A DNA stretch of 15,583 bases from DSNY01 sp037442465 (GTDB lineage Bacteria; Pseudomonadota; Gammaproteobacteria; Burkholderiales; Burkholderiaceae_F), in NCBI GenBank assembly GCA_037442465.1, contig JBBIQI010000069.1:1-15583 (forward strand), read 5' to 3'. How positions within the stretch are numbered: position 1 is the first letter of the stretch; every line of letters begins with the position of its first letter. The translations under genes and the position numbers were made by a program. Below, piece by piece: positions 1 through 7,768 of this stretch. Below the pieces are notes generated by a model. It was not told the DNA's origin. It saw nothing but the letters and a program-made list of their open reading frames with translations, and did not search any database.

Positions 1-255
1 CGGGGGTGGCGGTGGTGGCGGCGGCGGTGGCGGCACGAGCGACGGGTCGCACGCGGCGAGCGCCAGGCTGTTGTTGAAATAGCCGGTGCGCCAGCACAGG
101 CCGAACGGATCGACGACCACGTTGCCGTTCGGGCTCAGCACGTAGCCACTGTTCTTCGGGTCCCCTTGGATGTCCTTGCCCTGCGCCAGTGCGCCACCGG
201 AGGCAGCGACCATCGCAGTCGCGAACAGGTAACCCAGCTTCGCGGTCTTGTTCAT
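1..255 (-). CDS. ompA: OmpA-family outer membrane protein precursor, N-terminal part (runs off the window)
   Basis: The first 85 codons are visible; the C-terminal peptidoglycan-binding OmpA domain would lie beyond base 1, so that part is inferred. The start is fixed by a strong GAGGAG Shine-Dalgarno four bases upstream. Residues 1-24 form a Sec signal peptide: basic MNKTAK, a hydrophobic core, and an ALA-Q cleavage site. The mature start is short and polar and contains a cysteine pair, C54 (in CWR) and C69 (in ACD), typical of betaproteobacterial OmpA/RmpM-like proteins. It then enters a run of at least 11 prolines (from residue 75), the usual flexible linker before the periplasmic OmpA domain. 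The protein would anchor the outer membrane to peptidoglycan. It lies downstream of mtaD on the same strand but appears to have its own promoter. The main uncertainty is the exact subfamily. Confidence 0.85.
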   Translation of the reverse strand, partial: MNKTAKLGYLFATAMVAASGGALAQGKDIQGDPKNSGYVLSPNGNVVVDPFGLCWRTGYFNNSLALAACDPSLVPPPPPPPPPPP

Positions 256-259
256 GTTT

Positions 260-265
260 CTCCTC
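260..265 (-). promoter_or_regulatory. Strong Shine-Dalgarno of ompA
   Basis: On the minus strand this reads GAGGAG, four bases before the ATG at 255. It decides the ompA start and is among the strongest ribosome sites in a window where most genes have weak ones. Confidence 0.8.
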
Positions 266-280
266 ACTGTTGTTCGCAGT

Positions 281-294
281 GTCCTGCGCAGGAC
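281..294. promoter_or_regulatory. Perfect 14-bp palindrome in the ompA leader
   Basis: GTCCTGCGCAGGAC is its own reverse complement. It lies between the proposed ompA -10 box (311-316) and the Shine-Dalgarno (260-265), so it would be transcribed into the 5' untranslated region. There it could fold as a 5-bp GC-rich stem with a GCGC loop about 15 bases upstream of the ribosome site. As DNA it could instead be an operator for a dimeric regulator. The sequence shows only the symmetry; either role is inference. Confidence 0.5.
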
Positions 295-310
295 GACGTG
301 TCCGCCTGCA

Positions 311-316
311 ACTATA
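311..316 (-). promoter_or_regulatory. Probable -10 element of the ompA promoter
   Basis: The minus strand reads TATAGT, five of six matches to TATAAT, about 55 bases upstream of the ompA start. That would leave a leader of roughly 50 bases. I see no good -35 hexamer 16-18 bases further upstream, so activation or an atypical -35 is possible. Confidence 0.45.
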
Positions 317-367
317 CCGCAGCATCCTGCGCGCCTCTGCGCGTGCGCCACCGCATGGTGCACGGCC

Positions 368-1708
368 TCAGGCGGGCGGCCGCAACAACGCCTGCGCCTT
401 TTGGCGCCAAGCCGCTGCGGCTGCGAGCACGTCGCGCTCGATATCGTTTGCGGCCAGAGCGGGCTGTCGTTTCTTCACAACGGCGCGGCCGGCAACCCAG
501 ACGTCGCTGACGTGCTCGCGCCCGCAGGCGTAGAGCAGATGCGACAGCGGGTCGTAGCACGGCTGCGTTTCGATGTCGTTCAGCGCGAAGGCGACGAGAT
601 CGGCTTCCTTGCCGGGCTCGATCGAACCGATGCGATCGCCCAGACCGAGGGCGCGCGCGGCGCCGAGCGTGGCGCATTCGAGCGCCTGCGCGGCCGGCAG
701 CGCCGCGGCGTCGTCAGAGAACCCCTTGGCCAGCAGCGCGGCGAGCCGCATTTCGTCCAGTAAATCGAGCCGATTGTTGCTCGCCGCGCCATCGGTGCCA
801 AAGGCGACGTTTACACCGGCCGCGAGTAGTGCGCCGACGCGCGCGACCCCGCTGGCAAGTTTCAGATTGGACGCCGGGCAGTGCGCGACCGTCGCGCCGC
901 GGCTGGCGAGCAGCGCGACCTCGGCTTCGTTCAGGTGCACGGCATGCACGGCGATCAATCGCTCGCCGACGAGACCGAGCCGGTCCAGTCGCGCCAACGG
1001 GCGTGCGCCGTGCTGGCGCCACGACTCTTCGACCTCGGCCGCGGTTTCGTGCACGTGCGTGTGGATCGGCAGGTCAAGCTCCTCGGCCAGCATCGCGATG
1101 CGTTCGAGCGTCGCGTCGGCGACCGTGTACGGTGCGTGCGGCGCCAGCGTGAAACTGGCGAGCGGATCGCCGCGAAATTCGTCGCGCGTGGCGAGCCCCT
1201 TGCGCAGATAGTCCTCGGCGTCGGTGGCATATGCGGTCGGAAACTCGATCGCGATGATGCCGGCCACCGCGCGCATGCCGACTTCGCGCAGCGCGCGCAG
1301 CGCCGCCTCCGGGTAGAAGTACATGTCCGAGCAGCAGGTCACGCCCGCGCGCAGCATCTCCAGCGCAGCGAGCCGTGTGCCGTCGTAGACGAACTGCTCC
1401 GAGGCGAGCGCCGCCTCCAGCGGCCAGATGCGCTCCTTGAGCCAGCGCGCGAGCGGCAGGTCGTCGCCGACGCCGCGCAACAGGGTCATCGCCGCGTGCG
1501 TGTGCGCATTGACCAGCCCCGGCGTGACGACGTGCTCGCCGCACTGCACGCGTTCGCGCGCCGCGTAGCGCTGCCGTGCCTCGGCGATTGGCGCGATCGC
1601 CGCGATGCGGCCGCCGTCGATCGCGATCGCGTGATCCTCAAGCACGACCCCTTGCGGGCGGACGGGGACGATCCAGCGGCATTCGATCAGGGTGTCGACG
1701 GTCTGCAT
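368..1708 (-). CDS. mtaD: 5-methylthioadenosine/S-adenosylhomocysteine deaminase (TRZ/ATZ amidohydrolase family)
   Basis: A 446-residue metal-dependent amidohydrolase, the usual length for the family. It has a small N-terminal beta segment, then the TIM barrel. Visible active-site signatures are NAHTH (H69, H71, metal), APHAPY (H191, substrate side), HTHVHET (H218 metal, E221 catalytic), AVHAVHLNE (H255/H258), AHCPASN (H276) and FGTDGAASNN (D306, metal). Known members hydrolyse the adenine amino group of methylthioadenosine or adenosylhomocysteine to the inosine form, releasing ammonia. Substrate is inferred: related enzymes act on other purines or triazines. In Pseudomonas a homologue lies beside mtnA and gyrA, which supports a methylthioadenosine-salvage role. 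It is divergent from gyrA across 174 bp. No strong ribosome site is visible. No terminator is seen before ompA, so read-through into ompA is possible. Confidence 0.82.
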   Translation of the reverse strand: MQTVDTLIECRWIVPVRPQGVVLEDHAIAIDGGRIAAIAPIAEARQRYAARERVQCGEHVVTPGLVNAHTHAAMTLLRGVGDDLPLARWLKERIWPLEAALASEQFVYDGTRLAALEMLRAGVTCCSDMYFYPEAALRALREVGMRAVAGIIAIEFPTAYATDAEDYLRKGLATRDEFRGDPLASFTLAPHAPYTVADATLERIAMLAEELDLPIHTHVHETAAEVEESWRQHGARPLARLDRLGLVGERLIAVHAVHLNEAEVALLASRGATVAHCPASNLKLASGVARVGALLAAGVNVAFGTDGAASNNRLDLLDEMRLAALLAKGFSDDAAALPAAQALECATLGAARALGLGDRIGSIEPGKEADLVAFALNDIETQPCYDPLSHLLYACGREHVSDVWVAGRAVVKKRQPALAANDIERDVLAAAAAWRQKAQALLRPPA

Positions 1709-1781
1709 GGCGGGTCTCGCGCGCGTTTGCGCCGCCGGCTCGGCAAGGCGCGGTCGGCGGTGGCGAATGGTGCCACGACGC

Positions 1782-1809
1782 GGGTCAAATCCGCTCGCGC
1801 TGATAGACT
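1782..1809 (+). promoter_or_regulatory. Possible gyrA promoter
   Basis: In the 174-bp mtaD-gyrA divergent gap, TAGACT at 1804-1809 matches TATAAT at four positions and is preceded by TGA, an extended -10 form. A weak -35 (GGGTCA, 1782-1787) lies 16 bases upstream. The leader to the gyrA ATG would be about 70 bases. The opposite strand of the same stretch contains TTGACC (1785-1790), which could be a -35 for mtaD, but I find no matching -10. Confidence 0.35.
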
Positions 1810-1882
1810 TTCAGCCTTTGCGGCGCCATGCGCCGCGCCCGCTTTCGCACCCGACGCGCTGCGGCGCCGGACCGCCTCTCAG

Positions 1883-4483
1883 ATGGACCCATTCGCCAAG
1901 GAAACCCTGCCGGTCTCGCTCGAAGAGGAGATGCGGCGCTCGTATCTCGATTACGCGATGAGCGTGATCGTCGGCCGCGCGCTGCCCGACGTGCGCGACG
2001 GCTTGAAGCCCGTGCACCGGCGCGTGCTGTACGCGATGCACGAGCTCGCCAATCACTGGAACCGCCCCTACAAGAAGTCGGCGCGCATCGTCGGCGACGT
2101 GATCGGCAAGTACCACCCGCACGGCGACACCGCCGTGTACGACACGATCGTGCGCATGGCGCAGGACTTCTCGCTGCGCTACATGCTGATCGACGGACAG
2201 GGCAATTTCGGCTCGGTCGACGGCGACAACGCGGCGGCGATGCGTTACACGGAGATCCGGCTGGCCAGAATCGCGCACGAGCTGCTCGCCGACATCGACC
2301 GCGAAACGGTCGACTTCGGTCCGAACTACGACGGTTCCGAGAAGGAGCCGCTGATCCTGCCGGCCAAACTGCCGAACCTGCTGGTCAATGGCGCCGCGGG
2401 GATCGCGGTCGGCATGGCCACCAACATCCCGCCGCACCATCTCGGCGAGGTCGTCGACGGCTGCCTGCTGCTGCTGCGCAATCCGGACGCGACGATCGAC
2501 GAGTTGATCGAGCTGATTCCGGCGCCGGACTTCCCGACGGCCGGAATCATCTACGGCCTGGACGGCGTGCGCGAGGGCTACCGCACCGGCCGCGGCCGCG
2601 TGGTGATCCGCGCGAAGACGCACTTCGAGGAAATCGACCGCGGCGCGCGCACGGCGATCATCGTCGACGAGCTGCCGTACCAGGTGAACAAGCGGGTGCT
2701 GCTCGAGCGCATCGCCGAACTGGTCAACGAAAAGAAGATCGAGGGGATCTCGGACATCCGCGACGAGTCGGACAAGTCCGGTATGCGCGTGGTCATCGAA
2801 CTGAAGCGCGGCGAAGTGCCCGACGTCGTGCTGAACAACCTGTACAAGCAGACACAGCTGCAGGACACGTTCGGCATGAACATGGTCGCGCTGGTCGACG
2901 GCCAGCCGCGCCTGCTGAATCTGAAGCAGATGATCGAGGCGTTCCTCGCGCACCGGCGCGAGGTCGTCACGCGGCGCACGAATTTCGAGCTGCGCGAGGC
3001 GCGCAGCCGTGGCCATGTGCTCGAAGGGCTGGCGGTCGCGCTCGCCAACATCGACGAGTTCATCGCGATCATCAAGGCGGCGCCGACGCCGCCGGTGGCG
3101 AAGTCCGAACTGACGGCCCGCGCATGGGATTCGTCGCTGGTGCGCGAGATGCTGACGCGCGCCGGCGCCGACATGAGCGCATACCGGCCCGCGGGGCTCG
3201 ACCCGCGGCTGGGACTGCAGTCCGACGGGCTGTACCGGCTGTCGGACGAGCAGGCCGAGCAGATCCTGCAGATGCGGCTGCAGCGGCTGACCGGGCTGGA
3301 GCAGGACAAGATCGTCAACGAGTACCGCGACGTGATGGCGCGCATCGGCGACCTGCTCGACATCCTGGCGCGCCCCGAGCGGATTACGCAGATCATTGCC
3401 GACGAGCTCGCCGCGCTGAAAAAGGAGTTCGTCGTCGACGTGCAGGACCGCCGCCGCTCGGAGATCGTGCGCACGACGCAGGACCTCGTCACCGAGGACC
3501 TGATCGCACCCGAGGACATGGTCGTCACGCTGTCGCACGCGGGCTACATCAAGAGCCAGCCGCTCGCGGACTACCGCGCGCAGCGGCGCGGCGGCCGCGG
3601 CAGGCAGGCGGCGGCCACGCGCGAGGACGACTGGATCGAGCAGCTTTTCATCGCCAACACGCACGACACCATCCTGTGCTTTTCCAACCGGGGCCGCGTG
3701 TACTGGCTCAAGGTCTGGGAGGTGCCGCAGGGCTCGCGCGCCTCGCGCGGCAAGCCGATCGTCAACATGTTTCCGCTCGCCGAGGACGAGAAGATCACCG
3801 TCGTGCTGCCGGTCAGGCAGTTCGACGCGCTGCACTACGTGTTCATGGCGACTGCGCAGGGCACGGTCAAGAAGACCACGCTCGCCGAGTTCGCCAACCC
3901 GCGCAAGGCGGGCATCATCGCGGTCGACCTGGAGCCGGGCGACTATCTGATCGGGGCGGCGATCACCGACGGCGCGCACGACGTGATGCTGTTCTCCGAC
4001 GCCGGCAAGGCGGTGCGTTTCGACGAGAACGACGTGCGGCCGATGGGGCGCGCCGCGCGCGGCGTGCGCGGCATGCAGCTCGACGACGGGCAGAGCGTGA
4101 TCGCGATGGTCGTCGCCGAGGACGAGACGCAGAGCGTGCTGACCGCCACCGAAAACGGCTTCGGCAAGCGCACGCCGATCGCGGAGTACACGCGCCACGG
4201 CCGCGGCACGAAGGGCATGATCGCGATCGCCACCACCGAGCGCAACGGCAAGGTCGTCGCCGCCACGCTGGTGCGCCCCGACGACGAGATCATGCTGATC
4301 ACCACCGGCGGCGTGCTGATCCGCACACGCGTGGCCGAGATCCGCGAGATGGGCCGTGCCACGCAAGGCGTGACGCTGATCGCGCTCGACGAAGGCACCA
4401 AGTTGTCCGGCCTGCAGCGCATCGTCGAAAGCGACGCCGAAGCGCCGGCCGCCGACCCGGCGCCGGGCGACGGCGCACGGTAG
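1883..4483 (+). CDS. gyrA: DNA gyrase subunit A
   Basis: An 866-residue protein, normal for proteobacterial GyrA. The N-terminal breakage-reunion domain starts with the conserved SYLDYAMSVIVGRALPDVRDG segment. The catalytic tyrosine is Y122 (AAAMRYTE), and numbering coincides with Escherichia coli. The quinolone region reads HPHGDTAVYDT, with T83 and D87. The C-terminal DNA-wrapping domain carries a complete GyrA box, QRRGGRG, at 567-573, which separates gyrase from the ParC subunit of topoisomerase IV. With GyrB it introduces negative supercoils using ATP. The ATG at 1883 is chosen because the family begins MDxFAKE just before the conserved core; the frame is open far upstream but that part has no homology. 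It probably leads the aromatic supraoperon; no terminator is seen before pheA. The Shine-Dalgarno is weak. The C-terminal tail is short and only mildly acidic. Confidence 0.98.
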   Translation: MDPFAKETLPVSLEEEMRRSYLDYAMSVIVGRALPDVRDGLKPVHRRVLYAMHELANHWNRPYKKSARIVGDVIGKYHPHGDTAVYDTIVRMAQDFSLRYMLIDGQGNFGSVDGDNAAAMRYTEIRLARIAHELLADIDRETVDFGPNYDGSEKEPLILPAKLPNLLVNGAAGIAVGMATNIPPHHLGEVVDGCLLLLRNPDATIDELIELIPAPDFPTAGIIYGLDGVREGYRTGRGRVVIRAKTHFEEIDRGARTAIIVDELPYQVNKRVLLERIAELVNEKKIEGISDIRDESDKSGMRVVIELKRGEVPDVVLNNLYKQTQLQDTFGMNMVALVDGQPRLLNLKQMIEAFLAHRREVVTRRTNFELREARSRGHVLEGLAVALANIDEFIAIIKAAPTPPVAKSELTARAWDSSLVREMLTRAGADMSAYRPAGLDPRLGLQSDGLYRLSDEQAEQILQMRLQRLTGLEQDKIVNEYRDVMARIGDLLDILARPERITQIIADELAALKKEFVVDVQDRRRSEIVRTTQDLVTEDLIAPEDMVVTLSHAGYIKSQPLADYRAQRRGGRGRQAAATREDDWIEQLFIANTHDTILCFSNRGRVYWLKVWEVPQGSRASRGKPIVNMFPLAEDEKITVVLPVRQFDALHYVFMATAQGTVKKTTLAEFANPRKAGIIAVDLEPGDYLIGAAITDGAHDVMLFSDAGKAVRFDENDVRPMGRAARGVRGMQLDDGQSVIAMVVAEDETQSVLTATENGFGKRTPIAEYTRHGRGTKGMIAIATTERNGKVVAATLVRPDDEIMLITTGGVLIRTRVAEIREMGRATQGVTLIALDEGTKLSGLQRIVESDAEAPAADPAPGDGAR

Positions 4484-4528
4484 GTCGTCGCTTGAACGTC
4501 GCCCCGCAGCAAGGCGCCGAACGCCCTC

Positions 4529-5599
4529 ATGGATGAGCAGCTCAAGCCGTTGCGCGACGCGATCGACGCGGTCGACCGCCAGCTCGTGACGCTGCTGAAC
4601 GAACGTGCGCGGCTCGCGCAGCAGGTCGGCCGCGTCAAGCAGAGTGCGAACGCGCCGGTGTACCGGCCCGAACGCGAGGCCGAGGTGCTGCGCAAGATCG
4701 CGTCGTTCAATGGCGGGCCGCTCACCGACGCGGCGCTGACCGGCGTGTATCGCGAGATCATTTCGGCGTGCCGCGCGCTCGAGCGGCCGCTGCACGTCGC
4801 CTACCTGGGACCGGCCGGGACGTTTTCCGAGATGGCGATGATCCGGCAGTTCGGCTCGGGCGTGCACGGCGAGCCGTGCGTTTCGATCGACGAGGTGTTC
4901 CGTTCCGCCGAGGCGGGCAGCGCGGACTTCGCGATTGTTCCCGTCGAGAACTCGACCGAGGGGGCGGTCAGCCGTTCGCTCGACCTGCTGCTGATCACGC
5001 CGCTGAAGATCCTGGCCGAAGTGTCGGTGCCGGTGCGCCATCACCTGCTGACGCTCAGTGGAACGCTCGAGGGCATCCAACGCGTCGTCAGCCATCCGCA
5101 GACCTTCGGCCAGTGCGCCGGCTGGCTCAACCTGCACCTGCCGACGCTCGAGCGCGTTTCGGTGGCGAGCAACGCGGAGGCCGCGCGGCTGGCGGCAAGC
5201 GATCCGACGACGGCGGCGATCGCCGGCGAGAACGCCGCCACGCTGTACGGGCTGCAGATCGCCGCCAGCCACATCCAGGACGATCCGCAGAACCGCACGC
5301 GCTTCGTCGTGCTCGGCCGGCAAGAGACTCAGCCCACCGGACGAGACAAGACCTCGCTGATCCTGTCGGTGCCGAACAAGGCCGGCGCCGTCTACCACAT
5401 GCTCACCCCGCTCGCGCAGCACGGCGTTTCGATGACGCGCTTCGAGTCGCGTCCGGCCAAGCTCGGCGCCTGGGAGTACTACTTCTACGTCGACATCGAG
5501 GGTCACGAGCGCGATGCCAGGGTGGCCGCCGCGCTCGCGGCACTGCGCGAGGTCTGCGCCTACTACAAGAGCCTCGGCTCGTATCCGATGGAAGCGTAG
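4529..5599 (+). CDS. pheA: Bifunctional chorismate mutase / prephenate dehydratase (P-protein)
   Basis: A 356-residue protein of the usual P-protein length. Residues 1-85 are an AroQ-type helical chorismate mutase (LRDAIDAVDRQLVTLLNER). Residues about 88-265 form prephenate dehydratase, with GPAGTFS (94-100), PVENSTEG (138-145) and the catalytic TRF (257-259). Residues about 272-356 are an ACT regulatory domain with NKAGAVYHML (283-292) and ESRP (306-309), the phenylalanine-sensing motifs. It converts chorismate to prephenate and then phenylpyruvate in the cytosol, and is probably feedback-inhibited by phenylalanine. It starts 45 bp after gyrA with no terminator between, so co-transcription is likely. 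serC, which commonly lies here, is absent. I see no Phe-rich leader peptide. Confidence 0.97.
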   Translation: MDEQLKPLRDAIDAVDRQLVTLLNERARLAQQVGRVKQSANAPVYRPEREAEVLRKIASFNGGPLTDAALTGVYREIISACRALERPLHVAYLGPAGTFSEMAMIRQFGSGVHGEPCVSIDEVFRSAEAGSADFAIVPVENSTEGAVSRSLDLLLITPLKILAEVSVPVRHHLLTLSGTLEGIQRVVSHPQTFGQCAGWLNLHLPTLERVSVASNAEAARLAASDPTTAAIAGENAATLYGLQIAASHIQDDPQNRTRFVVLGRQETQPTGRDKTSLILSVPNKAGAVYHMLTPLAQHGVSMTRFESRPAKLGAWEYYFYVDIEGHERDARVAAALAALREVCAYYKSLGSYPMEA

Positions 5600-5610
5600 G
5601 GAAGGACCGA

Positions 5611-5640
5611 GGACTCAGGATTCGGGTTTGGCGATTCAGC
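5611..5640. repeat. GGACTCAGGATTC-type short intergenic repeat
   Basis: Twelve bases after the pheA stop, GGACTCAGGATTC (5611-5623) is followed by a second partial unit, GCGATTCAGC (5631-5640). The same 13-mer with one mismatch occurs after lapB (14294-14306). It does not look like a terminator: there is no T run. Confidence 0.5.
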
Positions 5641-5705
5641 CGATGCGTGCTTTGCGGGCAGTTGCTCCGCGGTCGCGACGCCGGCGGCACTGAAAGACAG
5701 GAACC

Positions 5706-6836
5706 ATGGCAGCCGTTCCCTCCGCAAGCGCAACTGCAATTGCAGCGCTTGACTACGTGCGCGCGATCGCACCGTATCAGGCGGGCAAGCCGATCGAAGA
5801 GCTGGCGCGCGAGCTCGGACTCGATGCGCAGACCATCGTCAAGCTCGCATCGAACGAGAACCCGCTCGGCATGCCCGAGTCGGCCCGGCGCGCGCTCGTG
5901 GCGGCCATGCACGAATTCGGCCGCTATCCGGACTCCAACGGCTTCGCGCTGAAGACCGCGTTGTCGGCCAGACTCGGCGTGCCCGCCGACTGGATCACGC
6001 TCGGCAACGGCAGCAACGACATTCTCGAACTCGCCGCCGCGGCGATGCTGGCGCCCGGCCGAAGCTGCGTGTTCGCGCAGTACTCGTTCGCCGTGTATCC
6101 GCTCGCGACGCAGGCGCGCGGTGCGCGCGCGATCGTCGTGCCGGCGCGCGACTACGGCCACGACCTGGACGCGATGCGCGCGGCGATCGCGCCCGACACG
6201 CGGCTGATGTACGTGGCCAACCCGAACAATCCGACCGGCACCTTCGTCGAACCGGATCGCGTCGCCGCGTTCATCGCGGGCGTGCCGCGCGAGGTGCTCG
6301 TCGTGCTCGACGAGGCGTACAACGAATACCTGCCGCCGGCGCTGCGCTTCGACAGCGCGCAGTGGGTGCGCCGCTACCCGAACCTGCTCGTGTCGCGCAC
6401 GTTCTCCAAGGCGTACGGGCTCGCGGGCCTGCGCGTCGGCTACGGGATCGCGCAGCCCGAGCTCACGGACCTGCTCAATCGGGTGCGGCAGCCGTTCAAC
6501 GTCAACAGCGCCGCGCAGGCCGCGGCGGTCGCGGCTCTGGACGACGCGGAATTCCTCGCGCGCAGCTACGACGTGAACACGAAAGGTATGACCGAGCTGA
6601 CCGCGGCTTTCGACCAGCTCGGGCTCGAGTACGTGCCGAGCTACGGCAACTTCGTGATGGTCAAGGTCGGTGCGGCGGCGCGGATCTACCAGGAACTGCT
6701 CAAGCGCGGCGTGATCGTGCGGCCGGTGGCCAACTACGCGCTTCCCGAGTGGCTGCGCGTGACGATCGGCCTGCCCGAGGAAAACGCGCAGTTCTTGCGT
6801 GCGCTGCCCGAGGCGCTCGCCGCTGCGCGGGGATGA
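5706..6836 (+). CDS. hisC: Histidinol-phosphate / aromatic aminotransferase
   Basis: A 376-residue fold-type I PLP aminotransferase. Signature sites are KLASNENPLG (46-55), GNGSND (100-105), NPNNPTGT (172-179), LDEAYNEY with D202 and Y205 contacting PLP, and SRTFSKAYGLAGLRVGYG with Schiff-base K235 and R243. It transfers an amino group from glutamate to imidazole-acetol phosphate. Homologues placed between pheA and tyrA, such as the Pseudomonas HisH/HisC2 type, also aminate phenylpyruvate or hydroxyphenylpyruvate, so an aromatic role is the likely reason for its position; this is inference from context. GAAAG (5692-5696) nine bases before the ATG is a usable ribosome site. The last four bases, ATGA, overlap the start of tyrA, indicating translational coupling. 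Confidence 0.94.
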   Translation: MAAVPSASATAIAALDYVRAIAPYQAGKPIEELARELGLDAQTIVKLASNENPLGMPESARRALVAAMHEFGRYPDSNGFALKTALSARLGVPADWITLGNGSNDILELAAAAMLAPGRSCVFAQYSFAVYPLATQARGARAIVVPARDYGHDLDAMRAAIAPDTRLMYVANPNNPTGTFVEPDRVAAFIAGVPREVLVVLDEAYNEYLPPALRFDSAQWVRRYPNLLVSRTFSKAYGLAGLRVGYGIAQPELTDLLNRVRQPFNVNSAAQAAAVAALDDAEFLARSYDVNTKGMTELTAAFDQLGLEYVPSYGNFVMVKVGAAARIYQELLKRGVIVRPVANYALPEWLRVTIGLPEENAQFLRALPEALAAARG

Positions 6837-7711
6837 AGCTCGCGCTGATCGGCGTCGGCATGATCGGCGGCTCGGTCGCGGCCGCGCTGAGGCGCGCCGG
6901 TGCGATCGAGCGCGCGGTCGGGTTCGATGCCGACCCGTCGGCGGCGCGCCGCGGCGTCGAACTGGGCGTGCTCGACGCGGCGGCCGCGTCGATCGAAGAC
7001 ACGGTGCACGACGCCGATCTGGTCGTGCTCGCGGTGCCGGTCGGCGCGATGCGCGAGGTCATGGCCGCGGTGGCGCGAGCGCTGCCGGCGCACGCGATCG
7101 TCACCGACGTCGGCAGCACCAAGCTGTCCGTGATCGAGGCGGCGCGGGCGGCGCTGACCGTGACGGACGGCTCGGCGGTCCGCCGCTTCGTGCCCGGGCA
7201 TCCGATCGCGGGCCGTGAATTGCCCGGTGTCGAGCACGCCGACGCGGAGCTGTTCCGCGGCCGGCTGTTCATCAGCACCCCGGTCGCGGACACGGACGCT
7301 GCCGCGCGCGCCACGGTCGAGGACCTGTGGCGGCGCATCGGCGCGCAGGTCGTGACCATGGATGCGGCCGAACACGACCGCGTGTTCGCGGCCGTCAGCC
7401 ATCTGCCGCATCTGCTCGCCTTCGCGCTGGTCGCGCGCATCGCGTCGGAACCGGACGGCGAACGCAAGCTCTCCTTTGCAGGGGCGGGGTTTCGCGATTT
7501 CACCCGCATCGCGGCAAGCAGCCCGGCGATGTGGCGCGACGTCTGCCTGGCCAACCGCGCCGCGCTCGGCGAGGAGCTGCGCGGCTATCGTGGGCTGCTC
7601 GACGAACTGCAGCGTGCCGTCGACGCCGGCGACGCCGCCGCGCTCGAAGCGACCTTCGATCTCGCCAGCCGCACGCGCCGGCGGCATGCACGGACCTTCG
7701 ATGCGGAGTGA
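6833..7711 (+). CDS. tyrA: Prephenate dehydrogenase
   Basis: A 292-residue monofunctional TyrA that converts prephenate to 4-hydroxyphenylpyruvate with NAD(P)+. The N-terminal Rossmann fold has GVGMIGGS (7-14), a likely cofactor acidic residue at D32, LAVPV (66-70) and DVGSTK (92-97). The catalytic region has GHPIAGRE (122-129), SHLPHL (189-194) and GFRDFTRIA (219-227), all typical of proteobacterial enzymes. There is no chorismate mutase or ACT fusion. The ATG at 6833 overlaps the hisC stop (ATGA), so translation is probably coupled and no separate ribosome site is needed. Upstream residues in the same frame lie inside hisC and have no homology. In pseudomonads tyrA is fused to aroA; here 380 bp of repeat-bearing spacer separates them. 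Confidence 0.95.
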   Translation: MKLALIGVGMIGGSVAAALRRAGAIERAVGFDADPSAARRGVELGVLDAAAASIEDTVHDADLVVLAVPVGAMREVMAAVARALPAHAIVTDVGSTKLSVIEAARAALTVTDGSAVRRFVPGHPIAGRELPGVEHADAELFRGRLFISTPVADTDAAARATVEDLWRRIGAQVVTMDAAEHDRVFAAVSHLPHLLAFALVARIASEPDGERKLSFAGAGFRDFTRIAASSPAMWRDVCLANRAALGEELRGYRGLLDELQRAVDAGDAAALEATFDLASRTRRRHARTFDAE

Positions 7712-7768
7712 TCGGCGCGCGCATGCGGACGGCTCGCAGGTTGCCGGCGTTTGCAGAACCCGACTCGT

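Noticed and set aside
1..33. GGTGGC tandem repeat as a microsatellite
   Set aside because: It is the coding sequence of the OmpA proline linker read on the opposite strand; mixed codons are used.
881..1882. N-terminal extension of the gyrA frame back over mtaD
   Set aside because: No homology; GyrA has its family start at 1883 and the extension is antisense to mtaD.
1811..5506. A 1231-codon open frame on the minus strand covering gyrA and pheA
   Set aside because: It is antisense to two certain genes, is very rich in Arg, Asp, His and Val as expected from GC-rich shadow frames, and shows no domain.
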